Positions 37,201 to 44,194 of a stretch of DNA of 64,000 nt are shown here, piece after piece; the first letter of the stretch is position 1, and every line of letters begins with the position of its first letter. The notes under the pieces were generated by a model. It saw only the letters and a list, made by a program, of their open reading frames with translations. It was not told where the DNA came from and made no database searches. Both the position numbers and the translations under genes were made by a program. The DNA lies in NCBI GenBank assembly GCA_963790435.1, contig CAWBOI010000001.1:1116001-1180000 (forward strand), read 5' to 3'. Source of the DNA: Ilyomonas sp963790435. GTDB lineage: Bacteria > Bacteroidota > Bacteroidia > Chitinophagales > Chitinophagaceae.

Positions 37201-38956
37201 GTTCATTCATGCCCGCCGTGCCTGGCGTCTGCTGAGTGCACCTGTCAGCAGCACCAACGCTCCCTCCATCAACGCTGCCTGGCAGGAAGGAGCCATAAGC
37301 TCTACCGATAATCCGCATCCCGGCTTTGGCACTCACATTACCTACGGTGCCCTGTCTGACGGCTTTGACCAGAACCCGCAAAAATCGTTCAGCATGAAGG
37401 TATATAACAGCACGACTTCTTCCTGGGTAAGTGTTCCTGCTACCAAAACCACAGCTATCACTTCTTATCCGGCTTACTTTATCTTTATCCGTGGCAACCG
37501 TTCCTATAACATTACCACCACTACCAACTATACCACTCCCATGACGACCGTTCTCCGGGCTACAGGCAATGTAAACCAGGGCACAATAGCTGCCAGGCCG
37601 GTAGCGGCTACAGGTCTTACCCTGGTGGCAAACCCTTATGCCAGCCCGGTTAACTTTACAAAAATGGTTAGCGCCGGCAGCAATGTCAAAGCCCGCTACC
37701 GGGTGTGGGATCCCTCCCTGGCAGGTGACAAGGGTACCGGAGCCTGGGTAACAGTGGACGGCTCTACAGGCACTTACAAATCCATTCCGCCTTCCTCTTA
37801 TGTTGCCAATACTCTGGAAGCAGGACAAGGCTTTTTTGTGGAAACGGGCGATGGCAAAACAGCGGGCTCTCTCCTCTTTACAGAGGCAGTAAAAGACGCT
37901 ACCCTCTCTACTACCTCGGCTGACAGGATAGGCGGTGCTACAACTGATACTTCTTTGGAAGTCAATCTGAAGCTTTTCAATGCTGATACGACGACTGCCA
38001 TTGCTGATGGTGTTTTGTTCCACTTTGGCTCTGCCTACAACGATTCAGTTGACAATGACGACGCTGCCAAGCTGGGCAATACAGGTGAGAACCTAAGCAT
38101 CAGGGAAGGCAGCCATCTTCTTACCATTGACGAGCGCACAATGCCCCGTAAAGGCGATTCGCTTTACCTGAACTTTACCAATGCCCCATCGGCTTCCTAC
38201 CAGTTTGAGATCGTGCCTTCTTCTCTGAGCAGTCAGTCCTTTGTCCTCTACGACAAGTATCTGAACTCTCTTTCACCAATCTCTTCTTCGGATACTACCC
38301 GCATTACCTTCAGCATCAACACTGCTGTAGCCGCATCAAAAGCTGCTGACCGCTTTGTGCTTGTAGTGATGAATTCAAAAATAACCAATACGGTACTGCC
38401 GGTTACTTTCACAAGCATCAAAGCCACGGCAAAAGAAAAAACGGTTGCGGTACAGTGGACGGTGGCAAATGAGAGTGGCATTCTTTATTATGAAGTACAG
38501 AAATCAACCGATGGCAGAAGCTTTACGGCTGCAGGCAATGTGGCTGCCAAAGGCGCTTCTCTTTATCTCTTTACCGATCTGTCGCCGCTGGCAACAGGGG
38601 TGAACTACTACCGTGTAAAAAGCGTTGGTAAAAACGGGGAGGTTCATTACACGAACATTGTAACGGCACAAATCGAAACGGCTTCTGCCTCCGCTCCTTC
38701 TTCTGTAAGTGTTTACCCGAACCCATTGAAAGGAACTGCCTTCACGCTTACCCTTACCAACATGACAGCTGGCTCTTACACTATATCTGTTGTGGATCAA
38801 AACGGGGCTGTACAGTTCAGCAAACAAATGGCTCACAGCGGCGGTACGGCTTCGCAAAAAATAACGCTTAACCACGCCCTTGCAGCTGGTATCTACTATA
38901 TCCAACTTACTTCCCCGACCTCAATAACGAACAGAATTAAAGTAATAGCCCTCTAA
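34217..38956 (+). CDS. Large secreted Ig-like repeat protein with T9SS C-terminal sorting domain
   Basis: The 1579-residue product has a signal peptide (MKRITSILLMLSALLITQAT). Residues of about 300-850 hold a chain of Ig-like modules of about 85 residues each, seen from repeats such as YQWKKNGAAISGANSSSYTA and YQWYKNGLAISGATAPLLNL, alternating with shorter QWQK modules. The later part is a mixed beta-helix or sandwich region. The last 80 residues (SVSVYPNPLKGTAFTLTLTN, GIYYIQLTS) are a type A T9SS sorting domain, so the protein is exported and anchored or released at the surface. An adhesin or surface coat role is likely. The second half looks richer in G+C than its surroundings. A terminator follows. 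Confidence 0.9.
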   Translation: MKRITSILLMLSALLITQATKAQQKDSTITAIYTDFKNYWSTSTKTNNTLYPDTSHNLLAFTFRGKTYSTGVNDNMLTTKLGSSNYSAQVYKSLPVSNISGKTIGNDNTLTFALKDDGDSTKAAYHSPYPVIHIADVLTDGKNGLDLGTGVTNLPQGAHISFPVKNLSIKKEKDSVPDFVFTQIAQPTTNLPDTIFFFDANHNVVGNKKLVFWNAVSKLGTYKLDLYSLTPNMSCNTSIMNALYEQNGIRDIRMVAFLITEFGITDATTAAQVKGLQINPCGSSDQAFIAYNTNIIHFDVPIILTQPATQVACSTTSSSSVTFSVNAFSTSDMTYQWKKNGAAISGANSSSYTAAGLTLADTANAYSVTVTNSVGAITSDNAYVKYIILNQPSNLYLAVGSTATFTVGTSGATGYQWQKGNAKINNATTGTYLRTNISLNDAGSYTVNVGYDGGTCISNAALLTVENLPLITLPPSSQVFCSSATTTATFSVTAAKSVSALSYQWYKNGLAISGATAPLLNLTNLSFADTSSTYYVVLTNGVGSTTSNKVSVKYVILSQPSSLNLGVGATASFTVAAWGATAYQWQKANANISGASSAIYTKTNLALTDAGIYAAVVSYPGGNCTSNAAILTVQSLPSLTSQPVQQVLCSPSITTATFSVSVPQGISDFSYQWYKNGTAVTGATSSSYSPTGLTLADTANTYYVTVTNTVGTVKSNSAGFKYLITAQPLSQVVATGNSVSFSVGVSGVVSYLWQKNGVSISGATGSSYTLPVVNYSDAGNYTALVSYTGTTLTCTSNAAVLKPSIVLYSKASGNLTLPSTWGVAADGSGSSPVDFTRNEHTFVLANRSSLSTGSSLTIAGTVDVANGKLTLTPGTTLTAGRIIRSGSTGTILSSSSSNLSVTGISTPAYSGSSDLYFDAVNDTLHNLTIATTAAHTVTLHTALAITGGQTPGSVQVNGGGILATSDSLTLKSDINGTASIASSAGTINGKVTVEKFIHARRAWRLLSAPVSSTNAPSINAAWQEGAISSTDNPHPGFGTHITYGALSDGFDQNPQKSFSMKVYNSTTSSWVSVPATKTTAITSYPAYFIFIRGNRSYNITTTTNYTTPMTTVLRATGNVNQGTIAARPVAATGLTLVANPYASPVNFTKMVSAGSNVKARYRVWDPSLAGDKGTGAWVTVDGSTGTYKSIPPSSYVANTLEAGQGFFVETGDGKTAGSLLFTEAVKDATLSTTSADRIGGATTDTSLEVNLKLFNADTTTAIADGVLFHFGSAYNDSVDNDDAAKLGNTGENLSIREGSHLLTIDERTMPRKGDSLYLNFTNAPSASYQFEIVPSSLSSQSFVLYDKYLNSLSPISSSDTTRITFSINTAVAASKAADRFVLVVMNSKITNTVLPVTFTSIKATAKEKTVAVQWTVANESGILYYEVQKSTDGRSFTAAGNVAAKGASLYLFTDLSPLATGVNYYRVKSVGKNGEVHYTNIVTAQIETASASAPSSVSVYPNPLKGTAFTLTLTNMTAGSYTISVVDQNGAVQFSKQMAHSGGTASQKITLNHALAAGIYYIQLTSPTSITNRIKVIAL

Positions 38957-38995
38957 GACAGGATTTTTTACAGCGTGGATATCAACCCTTAACCC

Positions 38996-39024
38996 AGAGA
39001 CCTTCCTCGGAAGGTCTCTTTTTG
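38996..39024 (+). terminator. Rho-independent terminator after the T9SS protein gene
   Basis: AGAGACCTT (38996-39004) and AAGGTCTCT (39011-39019) pair with a short loop, followed by TTTTTG. It is 40 bases downstream of the stop codon at 38956. Confidence 0.9.
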
Positions 39025-39144
39025 TTTTGCACTGTTGAATTATTCAGTAATGGATCACTCTATGATAAGTTTGAAAAATAATTATTGAGGCAGCACCAAT
39101 TCATCTTATCCAAATATGCAACAAAAATGTATTGGAATCAAATG

Positions 39145-39174
39145 AAAAAGGATTTCAACGAAACGCTGAAATCC
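39145..39174 (-). terminator. Rho-independent terminator of the tRNA-Asn gene
   Basis: GGATTTCA (39150-39157) and TGAAATCC (39167-39174) form an 8-bp stem with a nine-base loop. On the minus strand the stem is followed by five T. It lies 10 bases after the tRNA 3' end. Confidence 0.85.
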
Positions 39175-39184
39175 TCTGCTGTAT

Positions 39185-39261
39185 TGGCTCCCGAAGCTGG
39201 ACTCGAACCAGCGACCCTCTGATTAACAGTCAGATGCTCTAACCAACTGAGCTATTCGGGA
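39185..39261 (-). tRNA. tRNA-Asn (anticodon GTT), CCA encoded
   Basis: The minus strand reads a complete cloverleaf. The acceptor arm TCCCGAA pairs with TTCGGGA, the D-arm contains AGCTCAGTTGGTTAGAGC, the anticodon loop is CTGTTAA with GTT at 39227-39225, and the T-arm holds GGTTCGAGTCC. The discriminator G is followed by an encoded CCA (39185-39187). The gene lies alone between the T9SS gene and hflX, with its own terminator. Confidence 0.95.
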
Positions 39262-39349
39262 TTGTTCCCTTTTGTAAGGGGCTGCAAAAATAGGAGAAAA
39301 TCATTTTTATCCAAATCGTTTTTAAAAAATATATGCAAAACAAAACGCA

Positions 39350-40537
39350 TCACGAAAACACCGGCTTGTAGGGATACCGGATGCCATACATCACCTTTAC
39401 TTTTTGCAGAATAGAATCACGCAAGCCTTCTACGTTTTGCTTTTCTGTTGCTGAAACGAACACGCTGTTGCCTCCCGTTTCGCGTTCCCAACGCTCGCGC
39501 AAATCGCGCAGTAATTCTGTTCTTACATCGGGTTGCAGCCACTCATCAAAGGTTTGCTTTTCATACAAATCCATTTTATTAAAAATCATTAACACCGGTT
39601 TATCAAAGGCATTCAATTCCTGCAAAATTTTATTCACCACACCAATGTGTTCTTCATATTGCGGATGCGAAATATCAACTACATGCAACAATATATCCGC
39701 TTCGCGCACTTCATCTAATGTACTCTTAAAGCTTTCTATCAAATGGTGCGGCAACTTGCGAATGAAGCCAACCGTATCACTCAATAAAAACGGTGTGTTC
39801 TCCCACACTATTTTCCGCGTTGTGGTATCCAGCGTTGCAAACAATTTGTTTTCGGCAAAAACATCACTCTTGCTCAACAAATTCATAATCGTGCTTTTGC
39901 CAACATTGGTGTAGCCAACCAGTGAAACGCGAATCAACTCTCCACGCTCTTTTCTCTGTGTGAACGATTGTTTTTCTATCTCACCTAATCGTTTGCGAAG
40001 CAGTGAAATTTTATCTTTTACAATACGCCGGTCGGTTTCAATTTCCGTTTCGCCCGGACCTCTTGAGCCAATGCCACCGCCCTGCCTTTCCAAGTGTTTC
40101 CACATGCCTTTTAATCGTGGCAACAGGTATTGATATTGTGCCAGTTCTACCTGCACTTTCGCCTGTGCAGTTCGGGCACGACGCGCAAAAATGTCGAGTA
40201 TTAAATCGCTTCTATCAATCGTTTTAATGCCTAATTCTTTTTCAATGTTGGTGATTTGCGAGCCAGAAAGTTCATCATCGAAAATAGCAATGTTGATGTT
40301 TTTGTTTTGCACATAATTTTTGATCTCTTCCAGCTTGCCACTGCCCACAAACGTGCGGCTATCAGGATGTTGCAGTTTTTGTGTAAATCGCTTGATGGTA
40401 ACGGCGCCGGCGGTTTCAGCTAAAAAAGAAAGCTCATCCATGTATTCCTGAACCTGTTGATCGGTCTCATCTTTCTGTATTAATCCTACTAAAACGGCTC
40501 TTTCTTCTTTGCTAATTTTTTGTAATTGGTCTATCAA
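39350..40537 (-). CDS. hflX: GTPase HflX
   Basis: The protein carries the HflX N-terminal domain (RAVLVGLIQKDETDQQVQEY, TFVGSGKLEEIKNYVQ, GGGIGSRGPGETEIETDRR) and the G domain (SLVGYTNVGKSTIMNLL, LLSDTVGFIRKLPHHLIESF, MIFNKMDLYE). HflX binds the large ribosomal subunit and rescues or splits ribosomes under stress. A longer frame begins with GTG at 40684, but its first 49 codons run through a repeat element. A TTG start at 40537 (LIDQLQKISKEERAVLVG region) is preferred, giving 396 codons including the stop. This start is a judgement. Confidence 0.88.
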   Translation of the reverse strand: MIDQLQKISKEERAVLVGLIQKDETDQQVQEYMDELSFLAETAGAVTIKRFTQKLQHPDSRTFVGSGKLEEIKNYVQNKNINIAIFDDELSGSQITNIEKELGIKTIDRSDLILDIFARRARTAQAKVQVELAQYQYLLPRLKGMWKHLERQGGGIGSRGPGETEIETDRRIVKDKISLLRKRLGEIEKQSFTQRKERGELIRVSLVGYTNVGKSTIMNLLSKSDVFAENKLFATLDTTTRKIVWENTPFLLSDTVGFIRKLPHHLIESFKSTLDEVREADILLHVVDISHPQYEEHIGVVNKILQELNAFDKPVLMIFNKMDLYEKQTFDEWLQPDVRTELLRDLRERWERETGGNSVFVSATEKQNVEGLRDSILQKVKVMYGIRYPYKPVFS

Positions 40538-40595
40538 GGTGTTTAAAAAATTTATTGCTGATTGATGATTGTCGTTCTGTAAAAATAAACCAAGA

Positions 40596-40617
40596 TTTGT
40601 TTTTGCCCGATTTTTTA
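40596..40617. repeat. TTTGTTTTTGCCCGATTTTTTA motif copy
   Basis: This copy of the recurrent motif lies between hflX and pyrF, directly beside the left arm of the ACCRCAGAGAA element at 40617. Confidence 0.7.
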
Positions 40618-40700
40618 CCACAGAGAATATGAGTGAAATGAGGTTTCGCGGAGATGATGCTTTCTCTGCGTAAACTTCGTTCACTCATGTTCTCTGTGGT
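40617..40700. repeat. ACCRCAGAGAA inverted-repeat element, copy 2, overlapping the pyrF stop
   Basis: The left arm 40617-40637 (ACCACAGAGAATATGAGTGAA) matches the complement of the right arm 40680-40700 at 20 of 21 positions. Inside lie AGGTTTCGCGGAG and CTCTGCGTAAAC, the same inner arms as in the element at 15744-15826. The right arm codes for the last residues and the stop codon of pyrF. Confidence 0.85.
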
Positions 40701-41530
40701 AGAAGTTCTTTAGCATTCAGCAAGCTTTTCATTTGTTGATGATAATTTTTTGCTGCTTCGCCTGCTTTTTCACTAAAATCTTCACCTTTACTTGCATAAA
40801 TAATGGCGCGGCTTGCATTCACTAACAATCCAACGTTTTTATTCAGGGCATGTTGCGAAACGTCTTCTAAACTTCCGCCTTGCGCACCAATTCCCGGCAC
40901 CAATAAAAAGTGTTCAGGAATGATTCTTCTTACAAAAGAAAACTGCTCTGCCCGCGTTGCACCAATTACAAACATAATGTTGTTTACCGTTCCCCATTCT
41001 GTTGCTTTTTGCAATACTAACTCATACAAGTGTAGTTCTGAATTTTTGTTGGATGATAACAACTGCATTTCAAAGTCCATCGCGCCGCTATTCGATGTTA
41101 AGCCTAACAAGATGGTTACTTTATCATCATATTCTAAAAACGGACGAACACTGTCTTCACCCATGTATGGATTTACCGTTACAGCATCGAATGGTAATAC
41201 TTCAAAAAACGTTTTGGCATATTGCGCCGATGTGTTACCAATGTCACCACGCTTAGCATCAGCAATGGTAAAGTGTGTTGAAGGAATGTGGAGCAAGGTT
41301 TCTTCCATTGCCTGCCAGCCTTGCAAGCCCTGCGACTCATAAAACGCCGTATTGATTTTATAAGAAACACAATGCTCTTTTGTTGCATCAATAATAGCTT
41401 TGTTAAATGTTACAACAGCATCTTTTTGCCCGCGTAAATGCTGGGGAAGCTTTGTAACATCTGTATCTAAGCCTACACACAAATACGTTTGTTCCTTTTT
41501 GATTTGAGTAACCAGTTGCGGAATGTTCAT
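40685..41530 (-). CDS. pyrF: Orotidine-5'-phosphate decarboxylase
   Basis: The 281-residue protein belongs to the longer PyrF type 2 group. It has YLCVGLDTDVTKLPQHL, the catalytic FTIADAKRGDIGNTSAQYAK, AVTVNPYMGEDSVRPF and LVPGIGAQGGSLEDV. It decarboxylates OMP to UMP, the last step of pyrimidine synthesis. The C-terminal LPQRT and stop codon are supplied by the right arm of a repeat element (40680-40700), so the original end may have been different. The ATG directly follows TACTTTTGTTTTT on the minus strand, which may be a promoter producing a nearly leaderless message. Confidence 0.94.
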   Translation of the reverse strand: MNIPQLVTQIKKEQTYLCVGLDTDVTKLPQHLRGQKDAVVTFNKAIIDATKEHCVSYKINTAFYESQGLQGWQAMEETLLHIPSTHFTIADAKRGDIGNTSAQYAKTFFEVLPFDAVTVNPYMGEDSVRPFLEYDDKVTILLGLTSNSGAMDFEMQLLSSNKNSELHLYELVLQKATEWGTVNNIMFVIGATRAEQFSFVRRIIPEHFLLVPGIGAQGGSLEDVSQHALNKNVGLLVNASRAIIYASKGEDFSEKAGEAAKNYHQQMKSLLNAKELLPQRT

Positions 41531-41535
41531 AAAAA

Positions 41536-41543
41536 CAAAAGTA
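41536..41543 (-). promoter_or_regulatory. Possible minus-7 promoter element directly before pyrF
   Basis: On the minus strand the sequence is TACTTTTG, an exact match to TAnnTTTG, followed by TTTTT and the pyrF ATG. Transcription would begin at or next to the start codon. No good minus-33 element is visible. Confidence 0.4.
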
Positions 41544-41550
41544 ATGGCAA

Positions 41551-41669
41551 TGTCTGAACTAGAAAGAGAAGTTGTCTGAACCAGGATTCATAAAGATTTT
41601 TCCGATTCAGATGATGGAATGAAAGATTATGTTTTATCTGTAAAATCGCATAAAATTCTAGTTCAGACA
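41551..41669. repeat. Inverted-repeat element with TGTCTGAACTAG arms
   Basis: TGTCTGAACTAG (41551-41562) and CTAGTTCAGACA (41658-41669) are perfect 12-bp arms. Inside lies GTTGTCTGAACCAGGATTCA, which resembles word-like intergenic repeats known from other Bacteroidetes genomes. There is no coding capacity. Confidence 0.7.
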
Positions 41670-41777
41670 ATGGCTCAATTGTTTTAGGAACCTTGAACGG
41701 AGCGTCGCAACAGAGGATACATCGGAGACACAAAAGCTTGTAGCATGAAACTGTATTTTGTATGTTTTCTCTGCATA

Positions 41778-41803
41778 AAAAGGCTGCAACAATGCAGCCT
41801 TTT
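41778..41803 (-). terminator. Rho-independent terminator after the porin-like gene
   Basis: AAAAGGCTGCA (41778-41788) and TGCAGCCTTTT (41793-41803) form an 11-bp stem with a four-base loop and T-runs on both sides. It is downstream of the minus-strand gene ending at 41830. Confidence 0.9.
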
Positions 41804-41829
41804 GTTTTTACACAAAAAATATCGAACGG

Positions 41830-42522
41830 TTAAAATCTTACTCCCACATTAATACTAAATACGCGATACTTATTTTTATCATTCGCGCTATTATTGGTTT
41901 GATTTGGAAAAATTTTAGACAATCCCAGGTCATAGTTTACACCCAGCATCAGGCGGCTGATTTCCACGCCAGCTAATCCGTTCAAACCATAATCAAATGT
42001 TTTTAAATCATCGCCGTTGCTGCTGCCAAATTTAATTTTGTCGTTAGAGTTCAAACTATTTGTGCCAGCATCAACAGTGGTTTTCCATTTGCCACCTACG
42101 CCAACTGCACCATAAGGTCCGGCTCCGAAGAAAATGCGACTGTCGTTACTCAACGGCAATTTCACCACTACATTTACAGGCACTTCAATGTACAAGGGAT
42201 TGAAGGTTGTAGTTGAAGTAACACCCGCAAAAGAACCCGATGCTTTAGAACCTTTACCCGTTAGCACAACGCCCGGCTGCAATGATAAAACATCTGCCAG
42301 GGGCACATCTGCAAGTACACCAACATTAAATGTGGTAAGTGTGTTGGCGTTGTTGTAAGAACCGTTATTTTGCGTGGAGATGTTTGAAAAATTGACTCCG
42401 CCTTTGATAAAAAAGCCACCCGGATTTGCCAGAGCAGCAGGGGTTGATGTTGAATTTTGTGCCTGAACTGTTGTCATTGATATCAGAATGAAAAGGACCA
42501 GTGCTGAAAAGGATTTCATCAT
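41830..42522 (-). CDS. Outer-membrane beta-barrel protein (porin-like)
   Basis: The start at 42522 (MMKSFSALVLFILISMTTVQ) gives a signal peptide and about 230 residues. The mature part alternates polar and hydrophobic residues in strands typical of small barrels: GGFFIKGGVNFSNIS, FNVGVLADVPLADVLSLQPG, RIFFGAGPYGAVGVGGKW, LNGLAGVEISRLMLGVNYDL, and a terminal RVFSINVGVRF ending in phenylalanine. It is of the PorT/OmpX-like class common in this phylum. Function beyond membrane insertion is not readable. It follows the RicT-like gene by 26 bases. Confidence 0.85.
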   Translation of the reverse strand: MMKSFSALVLFILISMTTVQAQNSTSTPAALANPGGFFIKGGVNFSNISTQNNGSYNNANTLTTFNVGVLADVPLADVLSLQPGVVLTGKGSKASGSFAGVTSTTTFNPLYIEVPVNVVVKLPLSNDSRIFFGAGPYGAVGVGGKWKTTVDAGTNSLNSNDKIKFGSSNGDDLKTFDYGLNGLAGVEISRLMLGVNYDLGLSKIFPNQTNNSANDKNKYRVFSINVGVRF

Positions 42523-42568
42523 AATTTGAAAATTTTCCAGCACTGTTTTCCAAGATTATGCCAAACGG

Positions 42569-43975
42569 TTAGTCTTTGTTTTCATCACTTTTTTTAAGTG
42601 GCGGAGGTTGTTCTTTGTTTTGCGGCTTTTGTCCCGTTGGCGCATTTCGCTTCTGTTGCTGTGGTGCGCCGTTGTTTGGCTGCCGTTGTTGCTGCGCTCC
42701 TTTTTGATTGTTGGACTGCGCCCGCTGCTGTGGCTGATTGGCCTTTGGTGCTTGTACCCCTTGCTGCGGTTGTGTTTCCTTCTTTTGAACCGAAAGATTC
42801 GTTCCTCTGCTTCCGCTTTTATTTTGATTGTTTTCGCGGCGATTGTTTGGCCGGTTATCGTCTTCCTTTTCTTTTCTTTTTTTGCTGTTGCGCTCTAAAC
42901 TTCGCAAACTAATTTGCCCTACTACATCAACAAATGTAGGTTCTATTTCTTTGGGTTTGCCGCTTCCAATTTCAACTGCTTCCAGTTCGTTGGGGCGTTC
43001 ACCTTTGGCGTTCATCCGCACGATTTCTTTTACCCGATGAATGCTTACCGGGTATTGCTTGCTGCTATCGGGCAGCATGTACCACATCAGGTTTTTAAAG
43101 ATGTCTTTTTTAATTAAAGATGCTGCACCTTTTACCGTTTGCAACACATCAGCATTGTTTGGAAAGCCCTGCAAGGCATCTAAGTAAGTGTCGAGTTCGT
43201 AATTTAAACAACACTTCAAACGGCCGCATTGTCCGCTCAGTTTGGTTTGGTTAATGGATAAGTTTTGATAACGCGCTGCGGTGGTGGTAACGCTTTTAAA
43301 TTCGGTGAGCCAGGTAGCGCAGCAAAGCTCCCTTCCGCAAGAGCCGATACCGCCAACTTTGCCTGCATCCTGCCGGATGCCGATCTGCCGCATCTCTACT
43401 TTTACTTTGAATTCGGAAGCGTAAATTTTTATCAGTTCACGGAAGTCAACACGGTCATCTGCCGTATAAAAAAAGGTAGCTTTTCTGCCATCTGCCTGAA
43501 ACTCTACTTCGCTCAATTTCATTCCTAAATTCAACTGCCTCGAAATGGCGCGGCTGCGCATGAGAGCTTCGGGTTCGCGGGCTTTTTGTTGCTCAAAAGT
43601 TTGAATGTCTTTATCAGTGCTGCGGCGGATTATTTTTTTCAAATCGGGGTTCAGTTCATCAATGCCGCGCTTTTTCATCTGCAAACGAACCAATTCTCCC
43701 GTAAGACTTACCTCGCCAACATCAAAGCCACTCACACCTTCGAGCGTTACCAACTCACCTTTCTCAAATTGCTGAAGTGTAACATTGCGATAATAATCTT
43801 TACGACTACCTTGCTTAAAGCTTATCTCTACTATTTTACAAGAGTTGTCTTCATCAGAAAACGGCATATTTTTCAGCCAGTCGTAAACATTCATACGGTT
43901 ACAGCTTCCGGTACCACAACTGCCATTGCTTTTACAACCTTTTGGCGTACCGGTGCCACAGTTTCCACATCCCAT
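42569..43975 (-). CDS. PSP1-domain protein, RicT/YaaT-like, with long charged C-terminal tail
   Basis: The 468-residue protein has a cysteine-rich N-terminus (MGCGNCGTGTPKGCKSNGSC) and the PSP1 core with FFYTADDRVDFRELIKIYAS, IGSCGRELCCATWL and QCGRLKCCLNYE, whose cysteines bind a metal or Fe-S cluster in RicT. From about residue 365 it becomes a Q/N/P/K-rich disordered tail (NQPQQRAQSNNQKGAQQ). In Firmicutes RicT acts with RicA/RicF in RNA maturation; in Bacteroidetes its role is unproven. It lies near holB, as often seen for this family. Confidence 0.9.
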   Translation of the reverse strand: MGCGNCGTGTPKGCKSNGSCGTGSCNRMNVYDWLKNMPFSDEDNSCKIVEISFKQGSRKDYYRNVTLQQFEKGELVTLEGVSGFDVGEVSLTGELVRLQMKKRGIDELNPDLKKIIRRSTDKDIQTFEQQKAREPEALMRSRAISRQLNLGMKLSEVEFQADGRKATFFYTADDRVDFRELIKIYASEFKVKVEMRQIGIRQDAGKVGGIGSCGRELCCATWLTEFKSVTTTAARYQNLSINQTKLSGQCGRLKCCLNYELDTYLDALQGFPNNADVLQTVKGAASLIKKDIFKNLMWYMLPDSSKQYPVSIHRVKEIVRMNAKGERPNELEAVEIGSGKPKEIEPTFVDVVGQISLRSLERNSKKRKEKEDDNRPNNRRENNQNKSGSRGTNLSVQKKETQPQQGVQAPKANQPQQRAQSNNQKGAQQQRQPNNGAPQQQKRNAPTGQKPQNKEQPPPLKKSDENKD

Positions 43976-44194
43976 TCTGTTTATCGGAATTTAATTTCAT
44001 TAAAAAATAAAGTGAGAGAATGGCAGAATCAAACGGAAAACGGGGATGACAATTTTGTATAAACTTTATAAGACAATGCAAGTTTTATTGTAATTCAAAA
44101 ACGGTTCTCTGTAAAAAACACAAAAGAACAAATTGCTTTTGTTTTTGTTTATAATTCATTTATCATCAGGCATTACACACAGTCTGCTTCTTCA

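Noticed and set aside
37118..38023. 301-codon antisense frame inside the T9SS protein gene
   Set aside because: It lies opposite a well-supported gene, is rich in Cys, Arg and Gly without motifs, and follows from the GC-rich codons of the sense strand.
40538..40684. N-terminal extension of HflX from GTG at 40684
   Set aside because: These codons translate a repeat element and a recurrent-motif copy; HflX homology begins near residue 50 of that frame.
42598..42912. Hydrophobic plus-strand frames opposite the RicT-like tail
   Set aside because: They arise from the Gln/Asn/Pro-rich codons of the opposite strand, which give Leu/Val/Cys-rich false membrane segments.
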